Origin: Calothrix sp. PCC 7716
GTDB taxonomy: Bacteria > Cyanobacteriota > Cyanobacteriia > Cyanobacteriales > Nostocaceae
NCBI RefSeq assembly: GCF_019977735.1
Contig: NZ_AP025018.1
Location: 4,216,001 to 4,280,000, forward strand
Direction of reading: 5' to 3'
DNA length: 64,000 nt
Shown here: positions 37,691 to 46,448 of the stretch, one piece after another
Layout of the letters: the number at the start of each line of letters is the position of its first letter
Position numbering within the stretch: the first letter of the stretch is position 1
The notes under the pieces: generated by a model
Databases searched by the model: none
Seen by the model: only the letters and a program-made list of their open reading frames with translations
What the model was told of the DNA's origin: nothing
Translations under genes and position numbers: made by a program

Positions 37691-39166
37691 TTAAGGTAGT
37701 TCAGTAATAGGTGTTCCAGGTGATAAAGATTGTTTAGGTGAAGGAATAATAATTTTATCACCTGCTTTTAAGCCTGATTTTACTTCTACTTTTTTGGCGC
37801 TTTCGAGTCCCAGAGAAACTTTTTGTTTCTGTGCTTTACCATTTTGGTCACGTATCCAAACAAATGTTTCGTCGTCATTGCGCTGAATAGCTTCTAAGTT
37901 GACTCCGATTACATTTCTACGTTCTTCTACAAGAACCTTAACACTAACTTGACTACCCGGAATTAAAGTTCCTGTGGGTTCGTCTAGTTTCACTGTTGCA
38001 GGAATTGTTGTTTGATTGGATGAATTTCCATTGGATGAGTCTTGCTGTCCTTGTTTTTCAGAAGTTGCTAGTGGATGTAAACTTAGGACTCGACCTGTAT
38101 GCTCTTTTGAGTTGGCGCCAATACTTTTCACATGAGCTAATTGATTAATTTTGACTTTAGCTGCATCAAGTGTTCCTAACTGGAGTCTTACTAGTTCTTG
38201 TGCAGGGTTGCCAAGAGTCAGCAAAATATCTCCCGGTTTAATACCATCGCCATCTTGGACTTTGACATCAAGTATTTTACCTGTTATTGGAGCAGTCACA
38301 AAGTTTTTCTGCACCTGTGTGGCGATATTTTGCCGTTCTATTTGCATTCGCTGGAGTTCACGCTGTGCTGTTTTAACTTCTGATTCTGCGTTATTTAATT
38401 CTGTTTTTGCAATTAATAGTTTGTCTTTCTGTTCTACTTGGCGTTGTTTTTCGACTGTTAAAGCATTGATTTCCATTGCCTTAGTTTTAACTTCTGATTT
38501 TACATCATTTAATGCAGTGGTGGCTTCACGAATTTTGGCTTGCTGGTCTTCTATTTCTCTGCCGGGAATAATACCTTTCGCTAAAAAAGATTGCAAATTT
38601 CGTAACTTTTTTTGCTCTGCTGATAATTCTGCTTTAGCTTCGGTAACTTTTGCGCGGTTACGTGCTAATTCTAGTTCTAACTTTTTGATATCGAGCTGTT
38701 GTTTAAGAGGTGATTGTACTTCTCTTTGCTGCATTATTAACCGATTTTGCGCTTCTGTTACTTTTTCACGAGCGCGCGCTAGCATTAATTCTTGTTTGCG
38801 AATTTCTAAATTTTGATTGGCAAGTTTAGTTTGTTCTTCTATATTGCGAAGAACTAATAGCTGCTGACCATCTCTTACCCTATTACCTACTTTGACTAAA
38901 ACCCTATCTACTGTTACTTCTCCCGGAGATTTTAGGCTTTTTTGGTCTCCCAATTCCACCGTTCCACTTTCATTAATAGTAATTTCTATATCTGACCGTT
39001 CTACAGTAACTAATGATACTGGTACTGCTTGGGAAGATTGATTGAAATTTTGAAGGTAAAATAGCCCTCCCCCAGCACCCAGCAAAGCTATAGTTCCCGA
39101 CCCAATTAGCCATTTGATTCCGGGTAGATATTTTTGAAATTTTTGGGAAATATCAGGAAAATGCAT
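37691..39166 (-). CDS. HlyD/MacA-type periplasmic adaptor protein
   Basis: A 491-residue membrane-fusion protein with a single N-terminal TM segment (about residues 17-37, WLIGSGTIALLGAGGGLFYL), then a barrel-sandwich half VTVERSDIEITINESGTVEL, a very long coiled-coil hairpin (about 110-280, rich in K, E, Q), and the second lipoyl half NFVTAPITGKILDVKVQDGD. The end shows a beta-barrel and membrane-proximal domain (VSVKVLVEERRNVIGVNLEA). Such adaptors link an inner-membrane ABC transporter to an outer-membrane channel, as DevB does for heterocyst glycolipids. It is the last gene of the operon, 40 bp after the FtsX-type permease. It probably acts in glycan or glycolipid export, inferred from context. 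Confidence 0.9.
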   Translation of the reverse strand: MHFPDISQKFQKYLPGIKWLIGSGTIALLGAGGGLFYLQNFNQSSQAVPVSLVTVERSDIEITINESGTVELGDQKSLKSPGEVTVDRVLVKVGNRVRDGQQLLVLRNIEEQTKLANQNLEIRKQELMLARAREKVTEAQNRLIMQQREVQSPLKQQLDIKKLELELARNRAKVTEAKAELSAEQKKLRNLQSFLAKGIIPGREIEDQQAKIREATTALNDVKSEVKTKAMEINALTVEKQRQVEQKDKLLIAKTELNNAESEVKTAQRELQRMQIERQNIATQVQKNFVTAPITGKILDVKVQDGDGIKPGDILLTLGNPAQELVRLQLGTLDAAKVKINQLAHVKSIGANSKEHTGRVLSLHPLATSEKQGQQDSSNGNSSNQTTIPATVKLDEPTGTLIPGSQVSVKVLVEERRNVIGVNLEAIQRNDDETFVWIRDQNGKAQKQKVSLGLESAKKVEVKSGLKAGDKIIIPSPKQSLSPGTPITELP

Positions 39167-39206
39167 ATAAATTGGATTTGTATTGTTATCAAAAATTATT
39201 ATTTAT

Positions 39207-40388
39207 TCATTGCGCGCGCAGTGCTTGTACAGGGTCGAGACGACTTGCTTGCAAAGCTGGGTAAAAACCTGCTCCCACTCCAACTAGTAATGCAGAGCCA
39301 AAAGCTATTGCTGCTGTTTGAACCTCAAATTCATAGGGTAATTCAAAGGTATCAGCAATAACCGTAGTTAATCCATGTACTACTACCAAAGCGATAGTTC
39401 CGCCTAGTAAACTTAAAAGTGTAGCTTCGAGGATGAACTGTAACATAATTTCTCTTTGAGTGGCGCCTATAGAACGTCTCAAACCAATTTCTGAAGTACG
39501 TTCCGCGACCGAAGCAATCGTAATATTGGCAATACCAATACCTCCAACAAGTAAGGAAATTACAGCTACCACAGTTAGTCCCCGTGAAGCCATTGTTAAA
39601 ATATTCTTCTGCTGAATAATTTTTTCAACATTGTTCCAAACCATAAAAGTTTGGTCTGGGAAGCGCTCTTCAAGTAATTCTTTAGCTTCTTCGCTTAAAT
39701 TTTCTAAGTCTTCAATATTATAGGGACGCATTTGGATGCTACCAATACCATCATCACCTCTAATAACATTATAAGTAGAAACTGGTACTAATACCTGACC
39801 TTTAGGAGGACTATTTTCTTCCGTTATCGTTTCTACTACCCCAATAATAAGATAAGGTTTTTGCCGCGCATAAATATACTCTCCTATTGGTTGTTGATTC
39901 TCGAAAAGTTTATCTGCTAAAAATTTATCTATAACTGCTACCCGTCGGTAATTGCTAAAATCGCTAGCTGTGAAAAAGCGTCCCTGCACTAAATTTTTTC
40001 CTGAAGTGAGTAAAAATTCTTGGGAAACAGGGGACATAGATGGCATTAATTCCCGTTCTTGAAACATTGTTGGCGTTGGGCCAGACCAATTGAAAGTACT
40101 GATAGCTTGCACTTTATCTAATCTTTGCCGTAAAAATTCCAAGTCTTCCATTTTCAAATCAATATTTGGGCTATCCGGTTGCCATTGAGGATAAACTGTT
40201 ACTTTCGGCGCCCCTTGTTCTGCTAATTGTTGGGCAATTACTCTTTGGCTGATACTACGTACTTGTAGTGTTGCACTAACAGCAGCTACACCCATAAAAA
40301 CCCCTACCGTCGTCAAAACAGAACGTAACGGTTTAGCACTCAGGGAAAGACAAGTCAAATTCAGCAAATCAAATGGTGAGATACCCAT
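39207..40388 (-). CDS. MacB/DevC-type ABC transporter permease (FtsX family)
   Basis: A 393-residue permease with four TM segments: one near residues 22-42 and three at the end (about 270-292, 320-345, 360-380), with a large periplasmic domain between. The fold starts SAKPLRSVLTTVGVFMGVAA and the C-terminal core reads SVAERTSEIGLRRSIGATQR followed by LLSLLGG, both diagnostic of the FtsX/MacB family. It has no ATP-binding domain (MacB proper is fused to one), and no MacB/DevA-like ATPase gene lies nearby, so the ATPase must be elsewhere or supplied by another system. It is followed by the adaptor gene, and both probably build a tripartite exporter. Start ATG at 40388. Confidence 0.9.
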   Translation of the reverse strand: MGISPFDLLNLTCLSLSAKPLRSVLTTVGVFMGVAAVSATLQVRSISQRVIAQQLAEQGAPKVTVYPQWQPDSPNIDLKMEDLEFLRQRLDKVQAISTFNWSGPTPTMFQERELMPSMSPVSQEFLLTSGKNLVQGRFFTASDFSNYRRVAVIDKFLADKLFENQQPIGEYIYARQKPYLIIGVVETITEENSPPKGQVLVPVSTYNVIRGDDGIGSIQMRPYNIEDLENLSEEAKELLEERFPDQTFMVWNNVEKIIQQKNILTMASRGLTVVAVISLLVGGIGIANITIASVAERTSEIGLRRSIGATQREIMLQFILEATLLSLLGGTIALVVVHGLTTVIADTFELPYEFEVQTAAIAFGSALLVGVGAGFYPALQASRLDPVQALRAQ

Positions 40389-40393
40389 AGTAT

Positions 40394-40939
40394 TTATGCA
40401 GTTACTTTTTGTTTGTGCAAACTGATGATACGCGCGGGGTTGCCAACTACAATTGAATATGGTGGAACTTCAAAATCGACGACTGCACAGGCGCCGACAA
40501 TTACACCATCTCCAAGACGGGCGCCTTGTAAAATAATTGCTTTCGTACCAATCCATACATCATTACCAATTACAATACTGGTTGTTGTTTCGACTGATTG
40601 AGCATAAGAAATATCAGATAATTGAGCAGGAGCGGCAACAAAAGAATCTGCAATTACCACTTCGCGAGAAATCAACACATAGTTACCGATTATAACACGA
40701 TTATTGGTGGCGATAATCGGTCCTGCGATAGTACAGTAATTGCCAATTTCCACCTCGCCACAAGTTCCCAAATCAAAGGAGGAATCAATATATATACCCG
40801 TATCATGTCCTACTCGTAGTCCACAGGGGCGCTGACTTCGATAGTGTAAAAATACGTAGCTACTGTGTAGCCAACTGCGTTCACCTATGACCACATTAGA
40901 GGGTATGTCTTCAGGAAACCAATCGTGAGATAGTCTCAT
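40394..40939 (-). CDS. hexapeptide acyltransferase (WcaF-like)
   Basis: A 181-residue left-handed beta-helix acyltransferase, likely transferring an acetyl group from acetyl-CoA to a sugar hydroxyl during glycan assembly. Hexapeptide repeats appear as VEIGNYCTIAGPIIATNNRV and IGNDVWIGTKAIILQGARLG, ending with the usual AVVDFEVPPYSIVVGNPARI. The conserved DVWIG and GDGVIVGACAVV coils mark the xenobiotic/WcaF group. The catalytic His seen in many relatives (GHDV-type) is not in its usual place; GNDVW replaces it. Its ATG overlaps the stop of the second acyltransferase by 4 bp, and the permease gene follows after 5 bp, so it is firmly within the operon. Confidence 0.85.
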   Translation of the reverse strand: MRLSHDWFPEDIPSNVVIGERSWLHSSYVFLHYRSQRPCGLRVGHDTGIYIDSSFDLGTCGEVEIGNYCTIAGPIIATNNRVIIGNYVLISREVVIADSFVAAPAQLSDISYAQSVETTTSIVIGNDVWIGTKAIILQGARLGDGVIVGACAVVDFEVPPYSIVVGNPARIISLHKQKVTA

Positions 40940-41529
40940 AAATATTCCTCCTGCAAATTAGCAACTCTAGCAGGATTTCCTGTAACAAATACACCAGGGG
41001 GCACGTTTCTAGTAACGACAGACCCGGCGCCAATACGGGCGCCTGCACCGATATGTACTCCTTTAAGAATTATTGCTCCAATCCCTATTTGTACATAATT
41101 TTCAATCACTACTGGTTTGGTTTCAAGGGGAGGACGTTGGGTAATATCGCCCTCTGGAGAAATCGCAATTGCATCCCAGCGCCGTAATTCTGGGTCACGA
41201 GGATGAAAATCACTATCGGCAATCATCACATTGTAAGATATCAAAACTCGTTCTCCAATAGTGATGCTTTCGGCACACCAAAAAATAGCACCAACTAGGA
41301 TGGAATCATTACCAACTATCAATCTACCTTCTGGCTCTACGGAGAACACCGTCCAAGTGTAAACTTGTACACCTCGACCAATAATTAATCCTGGATTGAT
41401 TTGGCTACGAAATCGCTCAAAACTTTCTTTACGTTCCAGATAACAACCTTCACTCAGCCAAATATTTTCTGGAAGTATGTTGTAGTCCCAGTCACCAGTA
41501 AATTCATTAATGTTAATATTATTACTCAT
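40936..41529 (-). CDS. second hexapeptide acyltransferase
   Basis: A 197-residue left-handed beta-helix protein. Repeats include LIIGRGVQVYTWTVFSVEPE, LIVGNDSILVGAIFWCAESI and ITIGERVLISYNVMIADSDF followed by HPRD, and the C-terminal cap GAGSVVTRNVPPGVFVTGNP. The SDFH segment matches the catalytic His position (ADSDFH) of maltose/galactoside O-acetyltransferase-type enzymes. It differs from the neighbouring acyltransferase enough to suggest another acceptor position. The gene shares its first base with the last base of the glycosyltransferase upstream (TAATG-type junction at 41529), evidence for translational coupling. Confidence 0.85.
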   Translation of the reverse strand: MSNNININEFTGDWDYNILPENIWLSEGCYLERKESFERFRSQINPGLIIGRGVQVYTWTVFSVEPEGRLIVGNDSILVGAIFWCAESITIGERVLISYNVMIADSDFHPRDPELRRWDAIAISPEGDITQRPPLETKPVVIENYVQIGIGAIILKGVHIGAGARIGAGSVVTRNVPPGVFVTGNPARVANLQEEYL

Positions 41530-42692
41530 TATGTAATCTTCTCCAAAATTTCACTGAGTACTAAGCGTGAGTCAAAATGATTACGCGCCAGTTCGCGGGC
41601 TGCTTGTTGGTGGTGGTTATAATCTTGCTCAATAGTGGTTATCGCTTGGATAGCTTCTGAAAGATTGCGAAATGAAAATAAACCTTGTCCACTTGGTATA
41701 TACTCAGAAAAACCTGTATCTTGAACTACAACAGGTCGTCCGGCTGCCAGATAACAAACCGAGCGGCAACTAAACCAGCCACTACGGGTAGCGACATAAA
41801 TATTTTTGGCTACGGCAAATTCTCCCCGCGAGCGTTCGATGTAGCTGCGGTAAGTGGCGCCACTTGCTGAAGTCGGTTCGGCATCTACAACTGACCAACC
41901 TAGCTTTTGCCAATGTGTAAGCGGTACTTCTCCATTCACGTTAATTAACACCTCGAATGAGTATGGTAACTGTGTGGGAAGTGATTCTATATGCCCAAAC
42001 TCCATTTCTTTAGAACCATACTTTACCTCGTTGTAAATAATTGGTTGTGGGTAATGGTTCCATGTCATTACCGTCGTCCATTGGTTGCATGGTGGTTGAG
42101 GATTCCAATAATCCAAAACTACAGGAGGACGTGTCGAATGCCAATTCATGCCAAAAGTTGGTAATGGACAGTCCGGTTTTTCTAAACGGTGAGCATAAGT
42201 AAAGAAGTGGTCGTGAGCGCGCCACCCCCAACGCTGTTCAGAAGGAGATTTTTTATCCCATTGAGGAAAAATAACAAAATGATTCCAACCTGGGTCAGTA
42301 TCAATTAAAACTTTGTTTCGACAGTGCTGGTATTCATCTCGTAGCAAACTGCCGCCAGAAACGTTTAAAAATAGCGTTGCTTCGGCTGCAATATCCGCAA
42401 TTACAGAAGTTTCCAATCCATAAGTCTGACCATCAACAGCCCGATAATGCCAGCGTTGCGCCAAAGTGGGAGAAAGCAATTTTAAAGATGCTTTCAAAAA
42501 TTCAATGCCGTAGCTGGGGTCTTCCTCATACATCCTGGTTTCAGGGTTGTAACTGTAAGAGGGTATGCCAGGGTCTTCTAAATAATATACTTCAAAACCA
42601 AGCTGCTCCAACGAGAGTGCGTATTGTCCGTAATCCCAAGCAACACCACCCACCGGACTAGTAACAATCATGCCAGTAACAATTGCTTTCAT
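41529..42692 (-). CDS. glycosyltransferase-like protein (GT-B fold)
   Basis: A 387-residue protein that looks like a GT-B glycosyltransferase of unclear family. Its N-terminal half opens VTGMIVTSPVGGVAWDYGQY, the usual glycine-rich loop, with LEQLGFEVYYLEDPGIP after it. The C-terminal half carries the donor-binding motif AGRPVVVQDTGFSEYIPSGQ and GLFSFRNLSEAIQAI, typical of sugar-nucleotide GTs. The distance between them and the acidic and Trp-rich middle (TWNHYPQPIIYNEVKYG) are unusual. It should add one sugar to the growing glycan or glycolipid. Overlaps the GT4 gene by 4 bp. Confidence 0.75.
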   Translation of the reverse strand: MKAIVTGMIVTSPVGGVAWDYGQYALSLEQLGFEVYYLEDPGIPSYSYNPETRMYEEDPSYGIEFLKASLKLLSPTLAQRWHYRAVDGQTYGLETSVIADIAAEATLFLNVSGGSLLRDEYQHCRNKVLIDTDPGWNHFVIFPQWDKKSPSEQRWGWRAHDHFFTYAHRLEKPDCPLPTFGMNWHSTRPPVVLDYWNPQPPCNQWTTVMTWNHYPQPIIYNEVKYGSKEMEFGHIESLPTQLPYSFEVLINVNGEVPLTHWQKLGWSVVDAEPTSASGATYRSYIERSRGEFAVAKNIYVATRSGWFSCRSVCYLAAGRPVVVQDTGFSEYIPSGQGLFSFRNLSEAIQAITTIEQDYNHHQQAARELARNHFDSRLVLSEILEKIT

Positions 42693-43720
42693 CGGCGCCT
42701 CTCCAATGTCTGACGGTACAAATTCTCATAATCATCAACCATGCGGTGGTGATTGAACTTGGCTGCGACAGTTTGCCGTACTTGAGCGCGGTTTAATGCC
42801 AACGTCTCAGGAATAAGAGTAGCAAGTGAATCAACATCATCTGCGTAATAACCCGTAATACCAAACTCGATAATTTCTGGTATAGCACAACGCTTGATGG
42901 CGGCAACTGGCGTACCACATACCATTGCTTCAATCATCGCTAAACCAAAAGCTTCAGAAGAGTTGATAGGAAACAGCAGTGCTGCTGCGCCTGCTAGCAG
43001 TTTATTCCGTTCTGGTACATTGACGTATCCAATGTATTCTATTTGTTTTCCATCAACTAAAGGTTTTACCTCTGCTTCAAAATAAGCACTGCTTTGTCCT
43101 GCTAAAATCAACCGCATTCCTACCTTTTTAGCTATGTTAATCGCTTCTACTGGTCCTTTTTGATGATTCAAATGTCCTAGAAATACAAGATAATCACCAC
43201 CAGTTGAATTAAAAGGAAAAGCATTAACGTCAATACCGTTGTAAACAACAGCAACATCAGGGAGAATTGAAAACTTACTACGGTGATATTGGGAAACTGC
43301 TACTAGCTGAACCTCTTGATAGCGGGCATAACAGTTAATAATATCTTTAGCAGGATTAATGTGGTAAGTGTGTACAACTGGGGTTTGCACCAAGCATGTG
43401 AAAGGTAAAGCGTGATGGTAAGCATGGCAGTGAATAATGTCAAACTGTTTTGCCATTTCAAAAGCAGCAGACACATGGGTAATTTCATGAAACTCATAGT
43501 AGTTCCATAACATTGGGTCTTCCTTATAGCCGTGTTTATAAGCAGCGTGTAATGTCGCACTTGTTTGGGAATCTCCCGTTGCAAATAGTGTTACCTGATG
43601 ACCTCGATGTGTAAATTCCTCCGCTAACAAAGATACAATTTGCTCAATTGAACTACCTATATCTGGTCTAGTTGGATAAGCAATTGGTGCTACTAAAGCA
43701 ATTCGTAAAGATTCAGTCAT
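42689..43720 (-). CDS. glycosyltransferase family 4
   Basis: A 343-residue retaining GT-B glycosyltransferase. The N-terminus shows IALVAPIAYPTRPDIGSSIE with LLAEEFTHRGHQVTLFATGD, the acceptor side; VYNGIDVNAFPF is the linker present in nearly every GT4, and the E-x7-E motif is in SSEAFGLAMIEAMVCGTPVA. YLVFLGHLNHQKGPVEAINIA starts the nucleotide-sugar half. The sugar and linkage it makes are unknown. Its ATG and the upstream kinase's stop share one base (43720), and it overlaps the downstream GT gene by 4 bp, so coupling in the operon is tight. Confidence 0.9.
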   Translation of the reverse strand: MTESLRIALVAPIAYPTRPDIGSSIEQIVSLLAEEFTHRGHQVTLFATGDSQTSATLHAAYKHGYKEDPMLWNYYEFHEITHVSAAFEMAKQFDIIHCHAYHHALPFTCLVQTPVVHTYHINPAKDIINCYARYQEVQLVAVSQYHRSKFSILPDVAVVYNGIDVNAFPFNSTGGDYLVFLGHLNHQKGPVEAINIAKKVGMRLILAGQSSAYFEAEVKPLVDGKQIEYIGYVNVPERNKLLAGAAALLFPINSSEAFGLAMIEAMVCGTPVAAIKRCAIPEIIEFGITGYYADDVDSLATLIPETLALNRAQVRQTVAAKFNHHRMVDDYENLYRQTLERRR

Positions 43721-44673
43721 TAGTTATGCTCCCGTTTTAGCCACTGCCAACGGTCTGCTATTTTATTGAGCAACTTTTCGGTAAAGCTGCTATTCTGGCA
43801 AGGTTTAATCCACCAACGTAGATACCATAGGGTTTTCAAAATATCACAACAAGCCAGAGTTTGCTGAAAGGCGCCTTTATCAAAAGGCATATCAGTGTGT
43901 AGTACAAACTCATCAAAATAAGTATCTAACAAGCGTGACTTGTTTTTTCCCCAGCCAGATAGAAGTTTTGCTATATCCCAAGCTGGTACACCAATTGCCG
44001 CCCATTCCCAATCAATTGGTCTAATACCAACCCCAGCCTGAACCATGAGATTATGGCAGGACATATCGCCATGCACTAAAGTTTGGGGCTGATTATCTAA
44101 ATGAGCAATCAAATTATCTAGCGGCGCCATTAACTGATTGAAATAAGCGAGCGCTTGCGGCTGATTTTTTTGAATACTTTGACCAGCCATTTGGGCAAGA
44201 TGCTGATAGAATTTTGCCCCATGTTCGCTCAGACAATTAAGTGTCCGTAACTCCCTATCCTTACCATAGTAAGTAGCGTGCATCCGTGCCAGCCAGCGAA
44301 ATGCATTCAACCATTCATCTACATCACAATATTCCAGTTTCCATTCACCTACATCTTCGAGGAAAAGCCAGTAACGCCCGTTAATTTCATCGTGATGCTC
44401 GGCATACAACGCTGGCGCCCCCAAGTGTTTCCCGCATAGTAATCGTTTGTATAAATACACCTCCTGTCCACAGCTACGGATTTGTAAATCAGTTCTAGGT
44501 TGCAATTGCTTGAAGATAACTGACAATTGCTGACTGTCATCTAATGTTACTTTTATTCTCTCAATCGGATGTGTACTAAAACTATACAGGGGTGTAGATT
44601 GGCTCTCTATAATCTGTACAGTTCGTCCCAAATGCTGACTTAACCCTTCTTCTAGTACCTCGATTGCCGTCAT
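43720..44673 (-). CDS. APH/choline-kinase-fold phosphotransferase
   Basis: A 317-residue protein of the aminoglycoside-phosphotransferase fold, which uses ATP to phosphorylate a hydroxyl of a small molecule. Key residues lie in the catalytic loop LVHGDMSCHNLMVQ (Brenner motif with catalytic Asp and metal Asn) and the metal-binding PIDWEWAAIGVPAWDIAKLL. In a sugar operon it may phosphorylate a monosaccharide or a lipid-linked glycan to make an activated intermediate, in the manner of sugar kinases of salvage pathways; an antibiotic-resistance role seems less likely. Overlaps the ABC transporter gene by 4 bp at its start. This family inside a glycan operon is uncommon and is part of the interest here. 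Confidence 0.88.
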   Translation of the reverse strand: MTAIEVLEEGLSQHLGRTVQIIESQSTPLYSFSTHPIERIKVTLDDSQQLSVIFKQLQPRTDLQIRSCGQEVYLYKRLLCGKHLGAPALYAEHHDEINGRYWLFLEDVGEWKLEYCDVDEWLNAFRWLARMHATYYGKDRELRTLNCLSEHGAKFYQHLAQMAGQSIQKNQPQALAYFNQLMAPLDNLIAHLDNQPQTLVHGDMSCHNLMVQAGVGIRPIDWEWAAIGVPAWDIAKLLSGWGKNKSRLLDTYFDEFVLHTDMPFDKGAFQQTLACCDILKTLWYLRWWIKPCQNSSFTEKLLNKIADRWQWLKREHN

Positions 44674-46433
44674 ACTATCTGCTCCTCTATCAAATCAGAT
44701 TTTCTTGTAAAACTAACCAACCGTCCCTGCTCAATCACTAGTTGTACATCGCAGTTTTCCAAAGTACTGAGTCTATGGGCAATCATAAAAGTCGTGCGTC
44801 CGCGCATCAATCGCTCCATTGCACTCATAATTACCGCTTCGGTATTAACATCAACAGAACTGGTGGGTTCATCCAGAATCAAAATCGGTGCATTTTTGAG
44901 AAACGCGCGCGCGAGAGAAATGCGTTGACGCTCTCCCCCAGAAAGTCGCATTCCTCGCTCTCCAACTTTTGTGTCATAACCTTCAGGTAAATCTAGAATG
45001 AAGGAATGGGCGTTTGCTGCCTTAGCTGCGGCAATAATTTCACTTTGGCTAGCTTCTGGACGAGCATAGGCAATATTTTCAGCAATACTGGTAGAAAACA
45101 GCACTGGCTCTTGCAGCATAATCGCGAATTGATTGCGTAAATCTTGAAGTTTATACTTACGCAAATCAATCTTATTGAGTAAAATTTGACCTTCAGTTGG
45201 GTCGTAAAATCGGGTCAGCAGACTTACAAGAGTTGTTTTACCTGCACCAGTTGTCCCAGCGATACCAACTCGTGTTCCGGGTGGGACACTTAAGGATATT
45301 TCCTCAAGTACGGGTGTCTTATCGTCATAGCTGAATGATACATTGTTAAAAATTATCCCTCCTTTTGAATGTTTTAACGGTATAGCATCGGGTTTTTCTG
45401 GGACATCAGGTGGTTCATCCAAAAGCGTAAAAGCACGTTCTGCACCAGTCAGTGAACCTTGCATACCTGCTATGTTTTTGCTCATTGATTCTAGGGGCTT
45501 ATACAACTGCGACAAATACCCTAGTACCAATAGCAAACTTCCTAATGATAATTTTTCATCTTGTACTAAAGAGGCGCCAACATACAGTACTGAAGCACTA
45601 CCAATAGCTGTAGTTAAGGGAATTAACACTCCTAAACTACCCTCGACCAATTTGAGGCGAATTTGCGCGCGTAAGGCTTCGTGGGCATGGTGGTTAAAGC
45701 GGTCTTGCTCTCTGTCTTCTTGGGCAAATGCCTTGACAACACGCATCGCTGCCAATACTTCTTGAACAACTGAGAAGGCAGCACTTTCCAGCTTTTTAGC
45801 TCCGCGCCACTGTTGACGTAATCGCCGACTGTACAACCGAGATAGACAATATAATAGAGGCGAGATAGCAAGGGCAATAATGGCAAGCTGTAAGTTAATG
45901 CGAGCAGTAACGTACAACATGCTGCCAAATGTGAAAGTTGAAGTGATAAATGGAATTATGCCATCTACAGCAATCCATTGAAGGGCAGGAGCATCATGCT
46001 GAAGACGATAATGAGTATCATAGGCGCCTTTAGAGTCGTGATAAGAGAGTGATAAGCGTTGGGCATGGCGAAACAACCGCGCTCGAAAATTTAAAACCAA
46101 CTTGGCGCCAGTGTAACTTTGTAGCATTGAACTAGCAAGCCCCAACAATTTGCCAAACACTACAATTCCCATAGATAAGGCAACTGCAAAAATGAGAATT
46201 GCTTCGCGAGAACCTGTAATTGTTGTAGGTAGAACAGCTTGTAAAAAACCAGGCAATGGTCGCGTACCCAAAACGCTATCAACAACAATTGTTACAGGTA
46301 AAGGATTCAGTAACAGAATGGGGGTTGATAGTAGACTTAGCAGCAACATCGCTACCAAATGCCAACGGAACGGTTGCGCCTCACGAAGAACTCGTTGGTA
46401 AAGTTTGCGGTTGGTGTAAGGATTTGACGTCAC
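44670..46433 (-). CDS. MsbA-like ABC exporter (fused TM and ATPase)
   Basis: A 587-residue half-transporter with six TM helices (about residues 20-310) and an ATPase domain (about 340-580). Walker A is GIAGTTGAGKTTLVSLL, signature MRLSGGERQRISLARAFLKN, Walker B ILILDEPTSSVDVNTEA, followed by the switch His in MIAHRLSTLENC. The family exports lipids, lipid-linked glycans or peptides across the inner membrane as a homodimer. In this operon it probably flips the glycan product or its lipid carrier. The fusion layout matches MsbA and HetC-like cyanobacterial exporters. It starts 15 bp after the GH/GT fusion gene. Confidence 0.93.
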   Translation of the reverse strand: MTSNPYTNRKLYQRVLREAQPFRWHLVAMLLLSLLSTPILLLNPLPVTIVVDSVLGTRPLPGFLQAVLPTTITGSREAILIFAVALSMGIVVFGKLLGLASSMLQSYTGAKLVLNFRARLFRHAQRLSLSYHDSKGAYDTHYRLQHDAPALQWIAVDGIIPFITSTFTFGSMLYVTARINLQLAIIALAISPLLYCLSRLYSRRLRQQWRGAKKLESAAFSVVQEVLAAMRVVKAFAQEDREQDRFNHHAHEALRAQIRLKLVEGSLGVLIPLTTAIGSASVLYVGASLVQDEKLSLGSLLLVLGYLSQLYKPLESMSKNIAGMQGSLTGAERAFTLLDEPPDVPEKPDAIPLKHSKGGIIFNNVSFSYDDKTPVLEEISLSVPPGTRVGIAGTTGAGKTTLVSLLTRFYDPTEGQILLNKIDLRKYKLQDLRNQFAIMLQEPVLFSTSIAENIAYARPEASQSEIIAAAKAANAHSFILDLPEGYDTKVGERGMRLSGGERQRISLARAFLKNAPILILDEPTSSVDVNTEAVIMSAMERLMRGRTTFMIAHRLSTLENCDVQLVIEQGRLVSFTRKSDLIEEQIV

Positions 46434-46448
46434 CAGTGTAGCCTCCTA

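Noticed and set aside
43720-44673. Calling the APH-fold gene an antibiotic resistance determinant
   Set aside because: It overlaps glycan operon genes at both ends and the fold covers many sugar and choline kinases, so resistance is not supported.
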